A stretch of 64,000 nt of DNA from Alcaligenaceae bacterium (lineage in GTDB: Bacteria; Pseudomonadota; Gammaproteobacteria; Burkholderiales; Burkholderiaceae_B). The notes beneath the pieces were generated by a model, which had not been told where the DNA came from, made no database searches, and saw only the letters and a program-made list of their open reading frames with translations. The number at the start of each line of letters is the position of its first letter. The stretch's first letter is position 1. The position numbers and the translations under genes are program-made. The stretch is from NCBI GenBank assembly GCA_013416395.1, contig JACCEP010000004.1, forward strand, positions 308,833-372,832, given 5' to 3'. Of the stretch, positions 48,801-56,442 are shown in pieces.

Positions 48801-49386
48801 CCGCGTGGTGCAGCATTTGGTCATGCTAGGGACGCCGAATGGTGGCTCGCCATGGCCAAAGGTGGCGGACTGGGCCACCATGCTCATGAGCTTCGGTTTG
48901 AACGGGCTGGCGAGGGCTCCCTGGCCGCCGACCACGCTTGGCTATCTCGCGCGGATTGTCTCCAAAGTTGGTGCGCTGGCGGCGAGCCGTGCCGATCACG
49001 TTCAGGTGGCGCTCGCACAAATGGCGCCCAGATCAGCATTCATAAACGAACTCGCAAATAATGGTGATCCAGGCACGCGGTATTCCATGATCGCGGGTAA
49101 CACCTCGCTCATTCCACTCGTCACCGATCCGGGTCAAGACTCGAGCAAACTCCAGCGCTTGTTGGGCAAGCTTGACCCGGGCCGCATGGCGCATGAACAG
49201 GCGACACTGCTGGCCTTCTTTGGCGAGCCGAATGACATTGCGGCGAGCGTCCAGGCGATCCGGGCTATTCCATCAAACCACACACCATCACCCACCTTCG
49301 ACGAAGTAGCCTGCGATCACCTGACCTACTTCACCACCGAGGCCGGTCTTGTGAGTCTGGCAAAGCTGATACAGCAGGACGAATAA
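45853..49386 (+). CDS. Caspase-like protease fused to alpha/beta-hydrolase
   Basis: The 1177-residue protein has an N-terminal caspase-fold domain (about 3-290) of the metacaspase/C14 type: catalytic His86 in YYSGHGSQ and Cys147 in LDACHSGSGTR. Residues about 290-880 are beta-rich and mostly unrecognised; RLNYHLRDGERIAPRFRLRVTN begins a stretch that recalls DUF4384-like modules seen in other bacterial caspases. From about 885 to the end is a lipase-like alpha/beta-hydrolase: oxyanion site YVHG at 891-894, Ser967 in AHSMGG, LGTPNGGSPW, and a candidate His1156 in CDHLTYF. No signal peptide is present, so it is cytoplasmic. AGAGGA precedes the ATG. A TPR-CHAT protease gene follows 33 bases downstream. 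Confidence 0.88.
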   Translation: MARTVYALVVGIDKYPAPVPSLAGCVNDIEAFEAFLHASASTEGAQIEIRKLVDQQATRANIIAGFVEHLSRAGSDDVAVFYYSGHGSQEFTPPEFSYLEPDGLDETLVCYDSRQPGQYDLADKELAKLIAHVSRNNPHVLVVLDACHSGSGTRAVSEALQLRVRHAPADTRLRDAKTFLVTPHEVSQLGAQGFDGRASKHWLLIPNGRHVVLSACQDDEEAKETWAEGQVRGCFSSALMQAVQSSGDAITYRDVFKRTSALVRLRSSRQSPVIRVTNVQDLDRPWLGGAIGRHAAYFTVSYDRKAGWLIDGGAVHGIAPVTENETTVLRVFPFGTSSEALADVTRAIGLATVLERYPGKSRVVLTLDSVEPDPELTYKAVTISLPIAPLGVQICGEAIAVARLRTALTDGVRGRRSIFTVEESKKAPELRVTATQNGYTIARIDDTGDLVSEVSGTDDASVWLVVERLEHIARWLRVAALDNPASALPRDAVALEVFTVDDNGNATLVSAELAQQPIRLNYHLRDGERIAPRFRLRVTNRSARRLFCLLLDLPDTFGIFTGLLSGWIEPGCEAWATFTNSDGVLDPNIPLTIPDHLVDQGKTELQDILALIASTEECDPALLYQDDLDVRYVQPPTASRGVAFDNTLQNMLGRVQSRHAGQAQARVIADWISTAVTLVVHCPHDGVAIPPVGELAQLLPGVSVLGHPAFRATVRLASSLSTSRDPTLRPVRSLPPWLVDDPTVVQPFALSTSRGQSGVLDVLQIEGFTHENAQAVTPDAPLQLRVTAQLAANEHVLPVSLEGEFILPLGWSESHDGQVTIHLERLPDPNARSLLGAICIYFKKVVSERLGTAYTYPLLTMTRVEEGKLLREPDEQRIRASVTTAKKIVLYVHGIIGDTERMAFSAYSEGVPANVQPLGSNFDLVLAFDYENLNTSIEQTARDLKQRLESVGLGSDHGKTLCIVAHSMGGLAARWFIEREGGCRVVQHLVMLGTPNGGSPWPKVADWATMLMSFGLNGLARAPWPPTTLGYLARIVSKVGALAASRADHVQVALAQMAPRSAFINELANNGDPGTRYSMIAGNTSLIPLVTDPGQDSSKLQRLLGKLDPGRMAHEQATLLAFFGEPNDIAASVQAIRAIPSNHTPSPTFDEVACDHLTYFTTEAGLVSLAKLIQQDE

Positions 49387-49419
49387 GCTGACGACATCCC
49401 ACCCTAAGAGGAGTCCGTG

Positions 49420-52400
49420 ATGCAGAGTGACCTGAACAAGGCTTTGTCGATCGAAGAGTTGGTTTTGACGCCTGTGTTATTCGTTATCGACCAGTGGCAG
49501 ACGATGGACCCGAATGAGGGATGTGCTGCGGCTATCCTCGTACGCCAGACGGACATTGGCGCGTTCCTGTCGTCCGTCCTTCCAGCAGGGAAGATCGAGC
49601 CGTTTATCGCGGCATTAACGGATGGCGATCCGCGCGCTCGAGTTGCACTGTCCTGGGTTGTCGAGGTGCTCAACCAAGCGTGCCCGGTTTTGCGAAAGGG
49701 TTGCGGCGATTGTTTCAGACGGGGTGCCTGGGAGGATTTGAGCCACAAGTCCGCTTTCGCTGCACGTGTGGCATCTGTCTGTGATCGGCCCGCTGATCTG
49801 GTTAGGTTCTGCTCACAACTGGCCCAGGCGCGCCGTGCGGTACGTGACAATCTCGGGGCTGTGGACGCCTACAGATGCTTGATCCAAGCCGCTCCCGGGC
49901 TGCCGAACGAGAAGCCATTGCTCGCAGTGGCGCACGGAAACCTGGGCCTCGTGCTGTCCGATATCTCGCAGTTTGACGATGCCTTGGAGCACTTCCGGCT
50001 CGCTTTGCTGTACGAGTCCGATCCGAAGGGTATTCGTATGATTCAGACCAATCGCGCTGGCTGTCTTGCGAGGCTCGGGGAGTATCGCGCTGCCGGAGAA
50101 ATCCTGAGCAAAGAAATCGCGCAGCTGGAAGAGAACGGAGTCACTGATATTGACTTGGCAATCGCGCTCGATACAAACGCCCAAACACTCATTGCGCTGG
50201 GGCAGTTGCAGCCTGCGCTGGAGATGCTGGAGCGCGCCAGAAAACTCTTTCCGTCGGACGATGGGCACAATCGCGCCGTCAACGCGATGGCGATGGCGAA
50301 TGCCTGCCAAGAGGCAGGTGATGATGTGGGGGCTGCCAAAGCGTTCGAACTCGCGCACAAGCTCGCTGTGGAGGACGCCCGCAAGTCCATTGACATTGAG
50401 TTCTACCGGAATGGATTCGAGCAGGCCACCGCCGTGAAGACGGATGCGCGGGCGGCGCAGCAATTTAACCAGGGACTTCATGAAAAGCAACATGACAATC
50501 CGTCGGGCGCATTTGCATGCTGGCAAGAGGCCGTGAACTTGGCTCGGGCAGGAAACGATATAGGCTTGGCCTTGCGTATCTCTGCCAATGCGGCGGCGCT
50601 GTTCTTCGACTTTGGGCAGATCGATAGAGCCCTCGATGTCTGTCGTGCAGTTCGTCAAGAGGCGTCCGCACGAGGTCTGGCCCTCCCTGAACTCATGGTT
50701 CTTGGCACAATGTCGGCCATGGCCGCATCGGGCATCAACATTGACGACCCCCTTGGGGCCCTCGGCCCGCTCGCCCGGAGCATCGCCTTGCGCAATGTTC
50801 ATAGCCAGATCGTCGCAGGGTTCGATCTCAACCCGGTAGAGAGGAGTGGAGCCGTAGACGCGGGGCAGTCGGCAAATGAACTCGCTCTGTTCGCAGCCGC
50901 GTATTCTGCGATTGCCTTGGCCGCTGATTACTTTCGACAAGCGGTCGAGATTGCCAGATCAATAAAGGGCCACCCAGCGTTGGTCAATCGGCTGGCGGGA
51001 CTGACACCCCTTCTGGAAAAGCTTGGTGACGCTGCTGGTGCGAACCAGACGGCAGCAGAAATTGAGGGCCTGCTTAAATCTGGAACATTGTCGTTACAGG
51101 GGGAAATCGTTGCGCACCAAGCACTTGCAAAGCGTCTTGAACAGATTTCGTCAGCGCAAGCGATTGCGCACCTGCGCAGCGCAACAACAGCAGCGGAGAG
51201 GATGAGAACCCAGATTCCTCCTGGCCCGAAACGAGCGGACTTCGATCGCCAATTTCGAGACATCCCATACACGCTGGCAGAACTACTCTTCCGGGAAAAA
51301 CTATTTCCGGCCGCGTTCGAGGCACTGCAAGGTGTAAAGGGCCGGCGACTGCTCGAAGCGAAGGCTCTGAAAGCCGTCAATGCTGGAGAATTCGCCGATG
51401 CACTTCCCTCTGCGGACGAAGCGCATCACCTGCTGTTGGGCACCGGCAACCGTTCGGTGCTCGTTGACTTCGTCGTGAGTTTGAAGGGCGATGCAATCAC
51501 AGCGTACGTGGTCGCCGACGGCGCGATTCAGCCCGTCCGCGTCACGGGTGACACAGCGGCTTTCAACCAGGTCGAACGAGGAAATGCGGCCGAACGCGAG
51601 GAGCGGGTCGTGGCGTTGTGCCTGCACAACCCGCTCTTGCGCGAGCTTGCCGAGGCTGTTGCCGCAGTGATCCCCGCTTCTCGGCCGATCCTGTTGGTCC
51701 CGGATAAGGTACTCTACAACCTGCCGCTACACGCAATTCCGGTTCATGGAAAGCCTTGGATTTTGCGTAATCCAATCGGCTATCTTCCTAGTGTCGCGTT
51801 ATTGCATTTTCGAAGACCGGTACCGCAATGCCGACACGCAATCGTTGCAGGGGACTCGCGCGGAGACCTCCTGGGTGCCCGCGAGGAGTGCAGTCTTGTC
51901 GGTAGCATATTGAAGACGACCCCGTTGATCGGGCAGGCATGCACGCGAGCAACGGTCGAGAAACGCTTGCGCGAAGACCGGCCCGATAGCGTCCACCTTG
52001 CCATGCACGGGCGTGGCGATCTGCGCCACGGCGACCGTTCGAGTTTGCTTTTCGCTGACGGGAGGGGCGGTGAGGAGTGGGTTGGGTTTGATTCGCTGAC
52101 GGAGTTTGACTGGACCGCTCGTTTGGTGGTGTTTTCGGGTTGCAGTACGGCTGTCGCGGGCATGCGATACAGCTCGCAACTGCTTAGTGTGGCGAACGCG
52201 GCACTTGAAGCCGGTGCCGAAAGCGTCATCGCGAGCATGTGGCCAGTCGACGATACGTCGGCCAAGATGTTTATGACTTCGTTCTACAACGGACTCGACC
52301 GCGCGGCGCAATCCGGCTTAGTGGACCTTCGTCTTATTCTAGTGCAGGCGATTGAGGACGTTCGGAAGCAAACCCTATGGGAGCAATCGACCCGACGCCG

Positions 52401-52524
52401 GAACGGCCGACATGCAGGGCTTCCCGGCATCAAGGTTGAAGATAAGGCCATAGCCCCCGATGTGAAAGCTGCGCTGGCCTGGGCCCCGTTTGTGTTGATT
52501 GGGGTGCCCCTGCTGCAACTTTGA
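49420..52524 (+). CDS. TPR-CHAT protease (caspase-fold, HetF-associated)
   Basis: From the ATG at 49420, preceded by AGAGGAG, the protein has 1034 residues. An N-terminal module of about 120 residues is unrecognised. TPR-like helical pairs occupy about 130-600, for example AHGNLGLVLSDISQFDDALE and ALDTNAQTLIALGQLQPALE. A C-terminal CHAT domain (about 660-1034) has His863 in HLAMHGRGD and Cys908 in VFSGCSTAVAG, the caspase-type dyad, and ends with SMWPVDDTSAKMFMTSFY. It lies in the same operon as the caspase-hydrolase. TPR-CHAT proteases cut specific partner proteins when the TPR part senses a signal. The neighbouring fusion is the natural substrate candidate. Confidence 0.9.
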   Translation: MQSDLNKALSIEELVLTPVLFVIDQWQTMDPNEGCAAAILVRQTDIGAFLSSVLPAGKIEPFIAALTDGDPRARVALSWVVEVLNQACPVLRKGCGDCFRRGAWEDLSHKSAFAARVASVCDRPADLVRFCSQLAQARRAVRDNLGAVDAYRCLIQAAPGLPNEKPLLAVAHGNLGLVLSDISQFDDALEHFRLALLYESDPKGIRMIQTNRAGCLARLGEYRAAGEILSKEIAQLEENGVTDIDLAIALDTNAQTLIALGQLQPALEMLERARKLFPSDDGHNRAVNAMAMANACQEAGDDVGAAKAFELAHKLAVEDARKSIDIEFYRNGFEQATAVKTDARAAQQFNQGLHEKQHDNPSGAFACWQEAVNLARAGNDIGLALRISANAAALFFDFGQIDRALDVCRAVRQEASARGLALPELMVLGTMSAMAASGINIDDPLGALGPLARSIALRNVHSQIVAGFDLNPVERSGAVDAGQSANELALFAAAYSAIALAADYFRQAVEIARSIKGHPALVNRLAGLTPLLEKLGDAAGANQTAAEIEGLLKSGTLSLQGEIVAHQALAKRLEQISSAQAIAHLRSATTAAERMRTQIPPGPKRADFDRQFRDIPYTLAELLFREKLFPAAFEALQGVKGRRLLEAKALKAVNAGEFADALPSADEAHHLLLGTGNRSVLVDFVVSLKGDAITAYVVADGAIQPVRVTGDTAAFNQVERGNAAEREERVVALCLHNPLLRELAEAVAAVIPASRPILLVPDKVLYNLPLHAIPVHGKPWILRNPIGYLPSVALLHFRRPVPQCRHAIVAGDSRGDLLGAREECSLVGSILKTTPLIGQACTRATVEKRLREDRPDSVHLAMHGRGDLRHGDRSSLLFADGRGGEEWVGFDSLTEFDWTARLVVFSGCSTAVAGMRYSSQLLSVANAALEAGAESVIASMWPVDDTSAKMFMTSFYNGLDRAAQSGLVDLRLILVQAIEDVRKQTLWEQSTRRRNGRHAGLPGIKVEDKAIAPDVKAALAWAPFVLIGVPLLQL

Positions 52525-52526
52525 TG

Positions 52527-52740
52527 TCAATTCTCTGCAGGTATACGTAATTTTCGAGCCATATTGATAGTGCAAAATTCGCACGTTTCGTTGGCACCAG
52601 GGCGAGGCAATGTCTGCGCCTGCTGCAGTGCCAGATCAACCGCTGTCTGCTCCTCATCCGGTGGGTACTTGTACTTGCGCAAGCTCTCAATTAGCTCTTG
52701 AGCGAATTCTTTTCATCACGCGCTTCCCGCTTAGCAGTGA
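52527..52740 (-). pseudogene. Fragment resembling the C-terminus of a type I restriction HsdR
   Basis: The reverse strand reads TAKREARDEK, then after a frameshift near 52710 ELIESLRKYKYPPDEEQTAV and DLALQQAQTL, and then NETCEFCTINMARKLRIPAEN up to a TGA at 52527-52529. The core KYKYPPDEEQ-AVDLALQQAQ pattern is that of the C-terminal domain of HsdR-type restriction subunits. Two in-frame stops lie before it in the main frame, and no longer ORF or hsdM/hsdS is present, so it is a remnant. It abuts the CHAT gene tail to tail. The remaining sequence up to 53021 is A+T-rich and holds only the putP promoter region. Confidence 0.55.
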
Positions 52741-53021
52741 GCTTTTAGGCTTTGACTTATGAAGCCTGAAGAAATAGTCCGTTGCGAGCCTACCACGATA
52801 AATTTTGCCTGGGTGGTAACTTATGGTAGCGTGTTCCCATAACCATTGGTGTCAATTTATCAATCATTACTACAAGCAGCAAACGATCATAAAGAGATAA
52901 CGAAGGCCGCAATACCAAAGAATCAAAATCGAATGACTGCTCAGTTTATGCCGGTCAATGACGCGCGATGATACGCACGTGCGGATTGTGTCGACAGTGT
53001 GTAAACCAAAGGAGGTGCGTC

Positions 53022-54527
53022 ATGGCTGTTGGTGTCTGGATCAGTTTAATTCTGTATTTTTTGTTGATGCTCGCAATTGGCTTTTATGCCATGCGCCAAT
53101 CTACCTCATCGTCGCAACAGTACTTGTTGGCGGACCGAAACCTGAACCCTGCTGTTGCTGCATTGTCCGCAGGCGCGTCCGATATGAGTGGCTGGCTGCT
53201 TTTGGGCTTGCCGGGGGCTATTTTTATTGCTGGTTTGCAGGAAGCATGGATCGGTATCGGTCTTTGGGTTGGCGCCCTAATTAACTGGGTGGTTGTGGCT
53301 CCGCGACTTCGAGAGCAGACCGAACGTTATGACAACGCGTTAACGATTCCGGCGTTTCTGGCCAGTCGATTTCCCACGCAAGCCATGGCGTTGCGCGTTG
53401 TATCGGCCGTTATCATTGTGGTCTTCTTTGCCGTGTATACGTCGTCCGGTCTGGTGGCCGGTGGCAAACTCTTTCATATGGCCTTTAGTGGTTTATTTAC
53501 CTTTGGCGGCCTTAGCGAGTATCAAACCGGCGTCTGGCTTACGCTGATTATTGTGTTGATCTATACGTCAGTTGGCGGTTTTCTGGCGGTCAGCCTGACT
53601 GACTTCGTGCAGGGTTGCATCATGATGCTGGCGCTGGTTGTTATGCCCATCGTGGTTTTGTACGGTCATGGTGGTGGCGGCCTCGACCAAGCTACAGAAA
53701 CCTTGGCTACCATTACCGATCCGGCCGGTTATCTCTCCTGGACGGAGGGCTTAACGTTTGTTGCCTGGCTGTCAGCGGTTGCCTGGGGGCTTGGGTATTT
53801 TGGTCAGCCACATATTATTGTCCGCTTCATGGCAGTTCGTTCTGTCAAAGACGTACCGGCAGCGCGCAATATCGGTATGGCCTGGATGTTTATTTCGCTG
53901 TTCGGTGCAATCGCCATGGCAGTCTTCGGGCGCGCTTATGCGATTCGTAATGGGCTCACCATCAACGATCCTGAGACCATTTTCATTGTGCTTTCAGATC
54001 TCTTGTTTACGCCGCTTATCACGGGGTTTCTGTACGCGGCCTTGTTAGCGGCTGTTATGAGTACGATCTCCAGTCAGTTGCTCGTGTCCTCGTCGTCGCT
54101 GGTTGAAGACTGCTACCGCCTGTTTTTTAACAAGGAAGCGACCGAAAAGCAAAGTGTAATGGTTGGTCGCATCAGCGTGATTGCCGTGGGCATTGTGGCT
54201 GCCATCATTGCGCGTAATCCTGATTCTGAAGTGCTCTCGTTGGTCAGCCACGCATGGGCGGGCTTTGGCGCTGCGTTTGGCCCATTGGTTGTTTTGGCAT
54301 TGACATGGCGTCGAATGTCGGGCGCAGGTGCGGTTGCCGGGCTGGTTGCCGGGGCCGTGACGGTCATCATCTGGACCTCTTTGGGCCTGGATGCCAGCTT
54401 TATGGGCGGGCCCGGTGTATACGAGATTATTCCCGGCTTTATCGTCTCCTGGGTTGCCATTTATGTTGTCAGCCTCATGACGCAAAGCCAGGGCGAGTTC
54501 CGGGCGATTGACGGCGCCAGAACATGA
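53022..54527 (+). CDS. putP: Sodium/proline symporter
   Basis: From the ATG at 53022, which follows a near-perfect AAAGGAGGTG ribosome site, the 501-residue protein has about 13 membrane helices of the sodium:solute symporter family. The PutP pattern is visible in LSAGASDMSGWLLLGLPGAIF, the Na+ site region, and in AVMSTISSQLLVSSSSLVEDCYR. It imports proline with Na+. The long frame up to 52968 is not needed. Confidence 0.92.
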   Translation: MAVGVWISLILYFLLMLAIGFYAMRQSTSSSQQYLLADRNLNPAVAALSAGASDMSGWLLLGLPGAIFIAGLQEAWIGIGLWVGALINWVVVAPRLREQTERYDNALTIPAFLASRFPTQAMALRVVSAVIIVVFFAVYTSSGLVAGGKLFHMAFSGLFTFGGLSEYQTGVWLTLIIVLIYTSVGGFLAVSLTDFVQGCIMMLALVVMPIVVLYGHGGGGLDQATETLATITDPAGYLSWTEGLTFVAWLSAVAWGLGYFGQPHIIVRFMAVRSVKDVPAARNIGMAWMFISLFGAIAMAVFGRAYAIRNGLTINDPETIFIVLSDLLFTPLITGFLYAALLAAVMSTISSQLLVSSSSLVEDCYRLFFNKEATEKQSVMVGRISVIAVGIVAAIIARNPDSEVLSLVSHAWAGFGAAFGPLVVLALTWRRMSGAGAVAGLVAGAVTVIIWTSLGLDASFMGGPGVYEIIPGFIVSWVAIYVVSLMTQSQGEFRAIDGART

Positions 54528-54705
54528 GCATTCCGTTTGGGAATTAAGGAGGTAAGCTAATTCGGGTTTGCGGTATTTCACGCAGTTTTGTGCTCGACGG
54601 GGAGGGCGATCCGACAGACAGGAATACAGTTAATTTCCAGGCGGAGCGTCCAACCACGAGAATTGATTTATAGTACTCAGACACAATATTAACTGGGAGG
54701 CATTC

Positions 54706-55035
54706 ATGAGCGGCGACTATATCCTCAAGCGTAGCGGTGATCAGTACATGTTCAATCTCAGGGCGGGTAATTATCAGGTTATCTTGACCAGCCAGCGTTA
54801 TAGCACCAAGGCGGCAGCTGAAAACGGCATTGCTTCCGTGCAAAAAAATTCTGCCGATGACGCCCGCTTCCAGCGGCTCAAAGCCAAAGACAACTCAGAC
54901 TACTTCAACCTGACCGCCGGTAATGGTGAGGTTATTGGACGCAGCGAAATGTACACAAGCTCGGCCGCAAGGGATAAGGGTATAGAGTCGGTCAAGAACA
55001 ATGGCCCAACAACAAAAGTGCAGGATCAAACCTAA
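54706..55035 (+). CDS. YegP-like DUF1508 protein
   Basis: The 109-residue protein consists of two repeats of about 50 residues. The first has YMFNLRAGNYQVILTSQRYSTKAAAENGIASVQKN and the second YFNLTAGNGEVIGRSEMYTSSAARDKGIESVKNN, in sections. YegP-type proteins are small and widespread with an unknown role, sometimes linked to stress. No signal peptide is present. TGGGAGGC precedes the ATG. Confidence 0.88.
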   Translation: MSGDYILKRSGDQYMFNLRAGNYQVILTSQRYSTKAAAENGIASVQKNSADDARFQRLKAKDNSDYFNLTAGNGEVIGRSEMYTSSAARDKGIESVKNNGPTTKVQDQT

Positions 55036-55077
55036 AGAAAGCGCCAGGGCACACCTAATTTAATCAGCCAGTATTTT

Positions 55078-55127
55078 GAACAGCACCCCAAAGGTTGGAC
55101 ACCAATCCAACTTCTGGGGTGCTGTTC
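55078..55127. repeat. Near-perfect 50-bp palindrome resembling joined insertion-sequence ends
   Basis: Outer arms GAACAGCACCCCA (55078-55090) and TGGGGTGCTGTTC (55115-55127) pair over 13 bases, and inner arms GTTGGA and TCCAAC pair as well, around ACACCAA. Each half looks like an IS3-family (IS150-like) terminal repeat, which I recall as having CACCCCAAAAGTTGGAC-like ends. The rest of the 270-base gap carries nothing else that I recognise. It could also act as a terminator for the YegP-like gene. Confidence 0.55.
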
Positions 55128-55305
55128 ATATTAGCGTTAACCCCACTCTTAACGTACTCCAAACGTTTGCTTTTGTAGATACTAATTGGTCACAAGCCGC
55201 CGCTCAGGCACACTGCTTCGGGAAATGGCCAACGGCCAAACTCTACAACTATAACGATGATGCCGATGTGCTGAGTCCCGTATCGCGCACGGCAATGGAG
55301 ATACG

Positions 55306-56436
55306 ATGAGTCTAGCTAAATTTGCCCTTGCTACAGCAACCTGCCTGGCGCTGAGCGCGCCCACAGCTTTTGCTCAAAAGCTTCCTGACACCATGTCGTG
55401 GACGGCCTACGATGTAGGTTCAGCCGGTTATGCTGAAGCATCGGCCATTGCCGACGCGTTTGGCAAAAAGTTTGGTACTAAGGTTCGGATTCAGCCTTCG
55501 GGCTCTGCGATAGGGCGTCTTCAGCCCATATTGACTAAGCGGGCTGACGTAGGCTTTCTGGCTACCGAAACCTTTTTTGCCACTGAAGGTATTCACGATT
55601 TCTCGGCACGTCGTTGGGGGCCTCAGAACTTACGCGTACTCGCTGGCCGGCCCGCTTCCGTTGGTGTGTTTACCGCTGCAGATAGCGGCATTAAAAACAT
55701 ATCAGATTTAAAAGGAAAGCGGTTGGCTCTGGTTGCCGGCAACCCATCCGTCAACGTAAAGTGCGAAGCATTCCTGGCTTTTGCAAACATGGACCTGAAG
55801 GACGTTGCTCCTACTTTGTTCCCGACGTACAGTGCGGCCATGAGCTCAGTCAATAAGGACGAGGCGGATGCGTCTTGCACCACAACAACCCCAAGCCAGG
55901 TATACGAATTACAGGCTTCTCCCAAAGGCATCCATTGGATTCCTCTTCCAGCCGACGACAAAGAGGGCTGGAAACGTCTTTCCGATATTGCGCCGTTTCT
56001 GCAACCTTTCAACGAAACAATCGGTGCGGGCATCAGTGTAGAAAAGCCTGTCGCCATTGCGGCGTACCGTTACCCCATGCTGGTTGTGCGTGCAGACATG
56101 ACTGACGATGAGGCTTATGCCTTTACCAAGGCTACAGACGAAACCTTTGACCTTTACAAGGATGCGACAGCTGTCATGGGTCGCTGGTCCATGGATATGG
56201 CCGGAGTTCCAGCTGCTGACGCGCCTTTTCACGCTGGTGCCATTCGCTATCTTAAAGAGCGTGGCATTTGGACTGACGAGCATCAAGCCTGGAATGATAA
56301 GCGTACGGCACGGCTGAACGCACTGATTGCTGCATGGCCCAAAGCCGTCGAGGAAGGAAAAGGAAAGTCAGACGAAGAGTTTGCAGCTATCTGGGAGCAG
56401 AGTCGCAAAAAGACGCTTAGTCAACTTGCTCAGTAA
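55306..56436 (+). CDS. TAXI-family TRAP solute-binding protein, system 2
   Basis: The 376-residue protein has a signal peptide (ending near APTAFAQ) and mature start LPDTMSWTAYDVGSAGYAEASAIADAFGKKFG in sections, a TAXI receptor. GGAGA precedes the ATG. It resembles the receptor of system 1 (SAYDVGSGGY against TAYDVGSAGY), and both systems have fused permeases, so they are related. The permease gene begins 6 bases downstream. Confidence 0.92.
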   Translation: MSLAKFALATATCLALSAPTAFAQKLPDTMSWTAYDVGSAGYAEASAIADAFGKKFGTKVRIQPSGSAIGRLQPILTKRADVGFLATETFFATEGIHDFSARRWGPQNLRVLAGRPASVGVFTAADSGIKNISDLKGKRLALVAGNPSVNVKCEAFLAFANMDLKDVAPTLFPTYSAAMSSVNKDEADASCTTTTPSQVYELQASPKGIHWIPLPADDKEGWKRLSDIAPFLQPFNETIGAGISVEKPVAIAAYRYPMLVVRADMTDDEAYAFTKATDETFDLYKDATAVMGRWSMDMAGVPAADAPFHAGAIRYLKERGIWTDEHQAWNDKRTARLNALIAAWPKAVEEGKGKSDEEFAAIWEQSRKKTLSQLAQ

Positions 56437-56442
56437 GAAATC

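Noticed and set aside
49813..50940. A 375-codon open frame on the minus strand inside the CHAT protein gene.
   Set aside because: It is a shadow of the TPR region, with no recognisable motif and no ribosome site.
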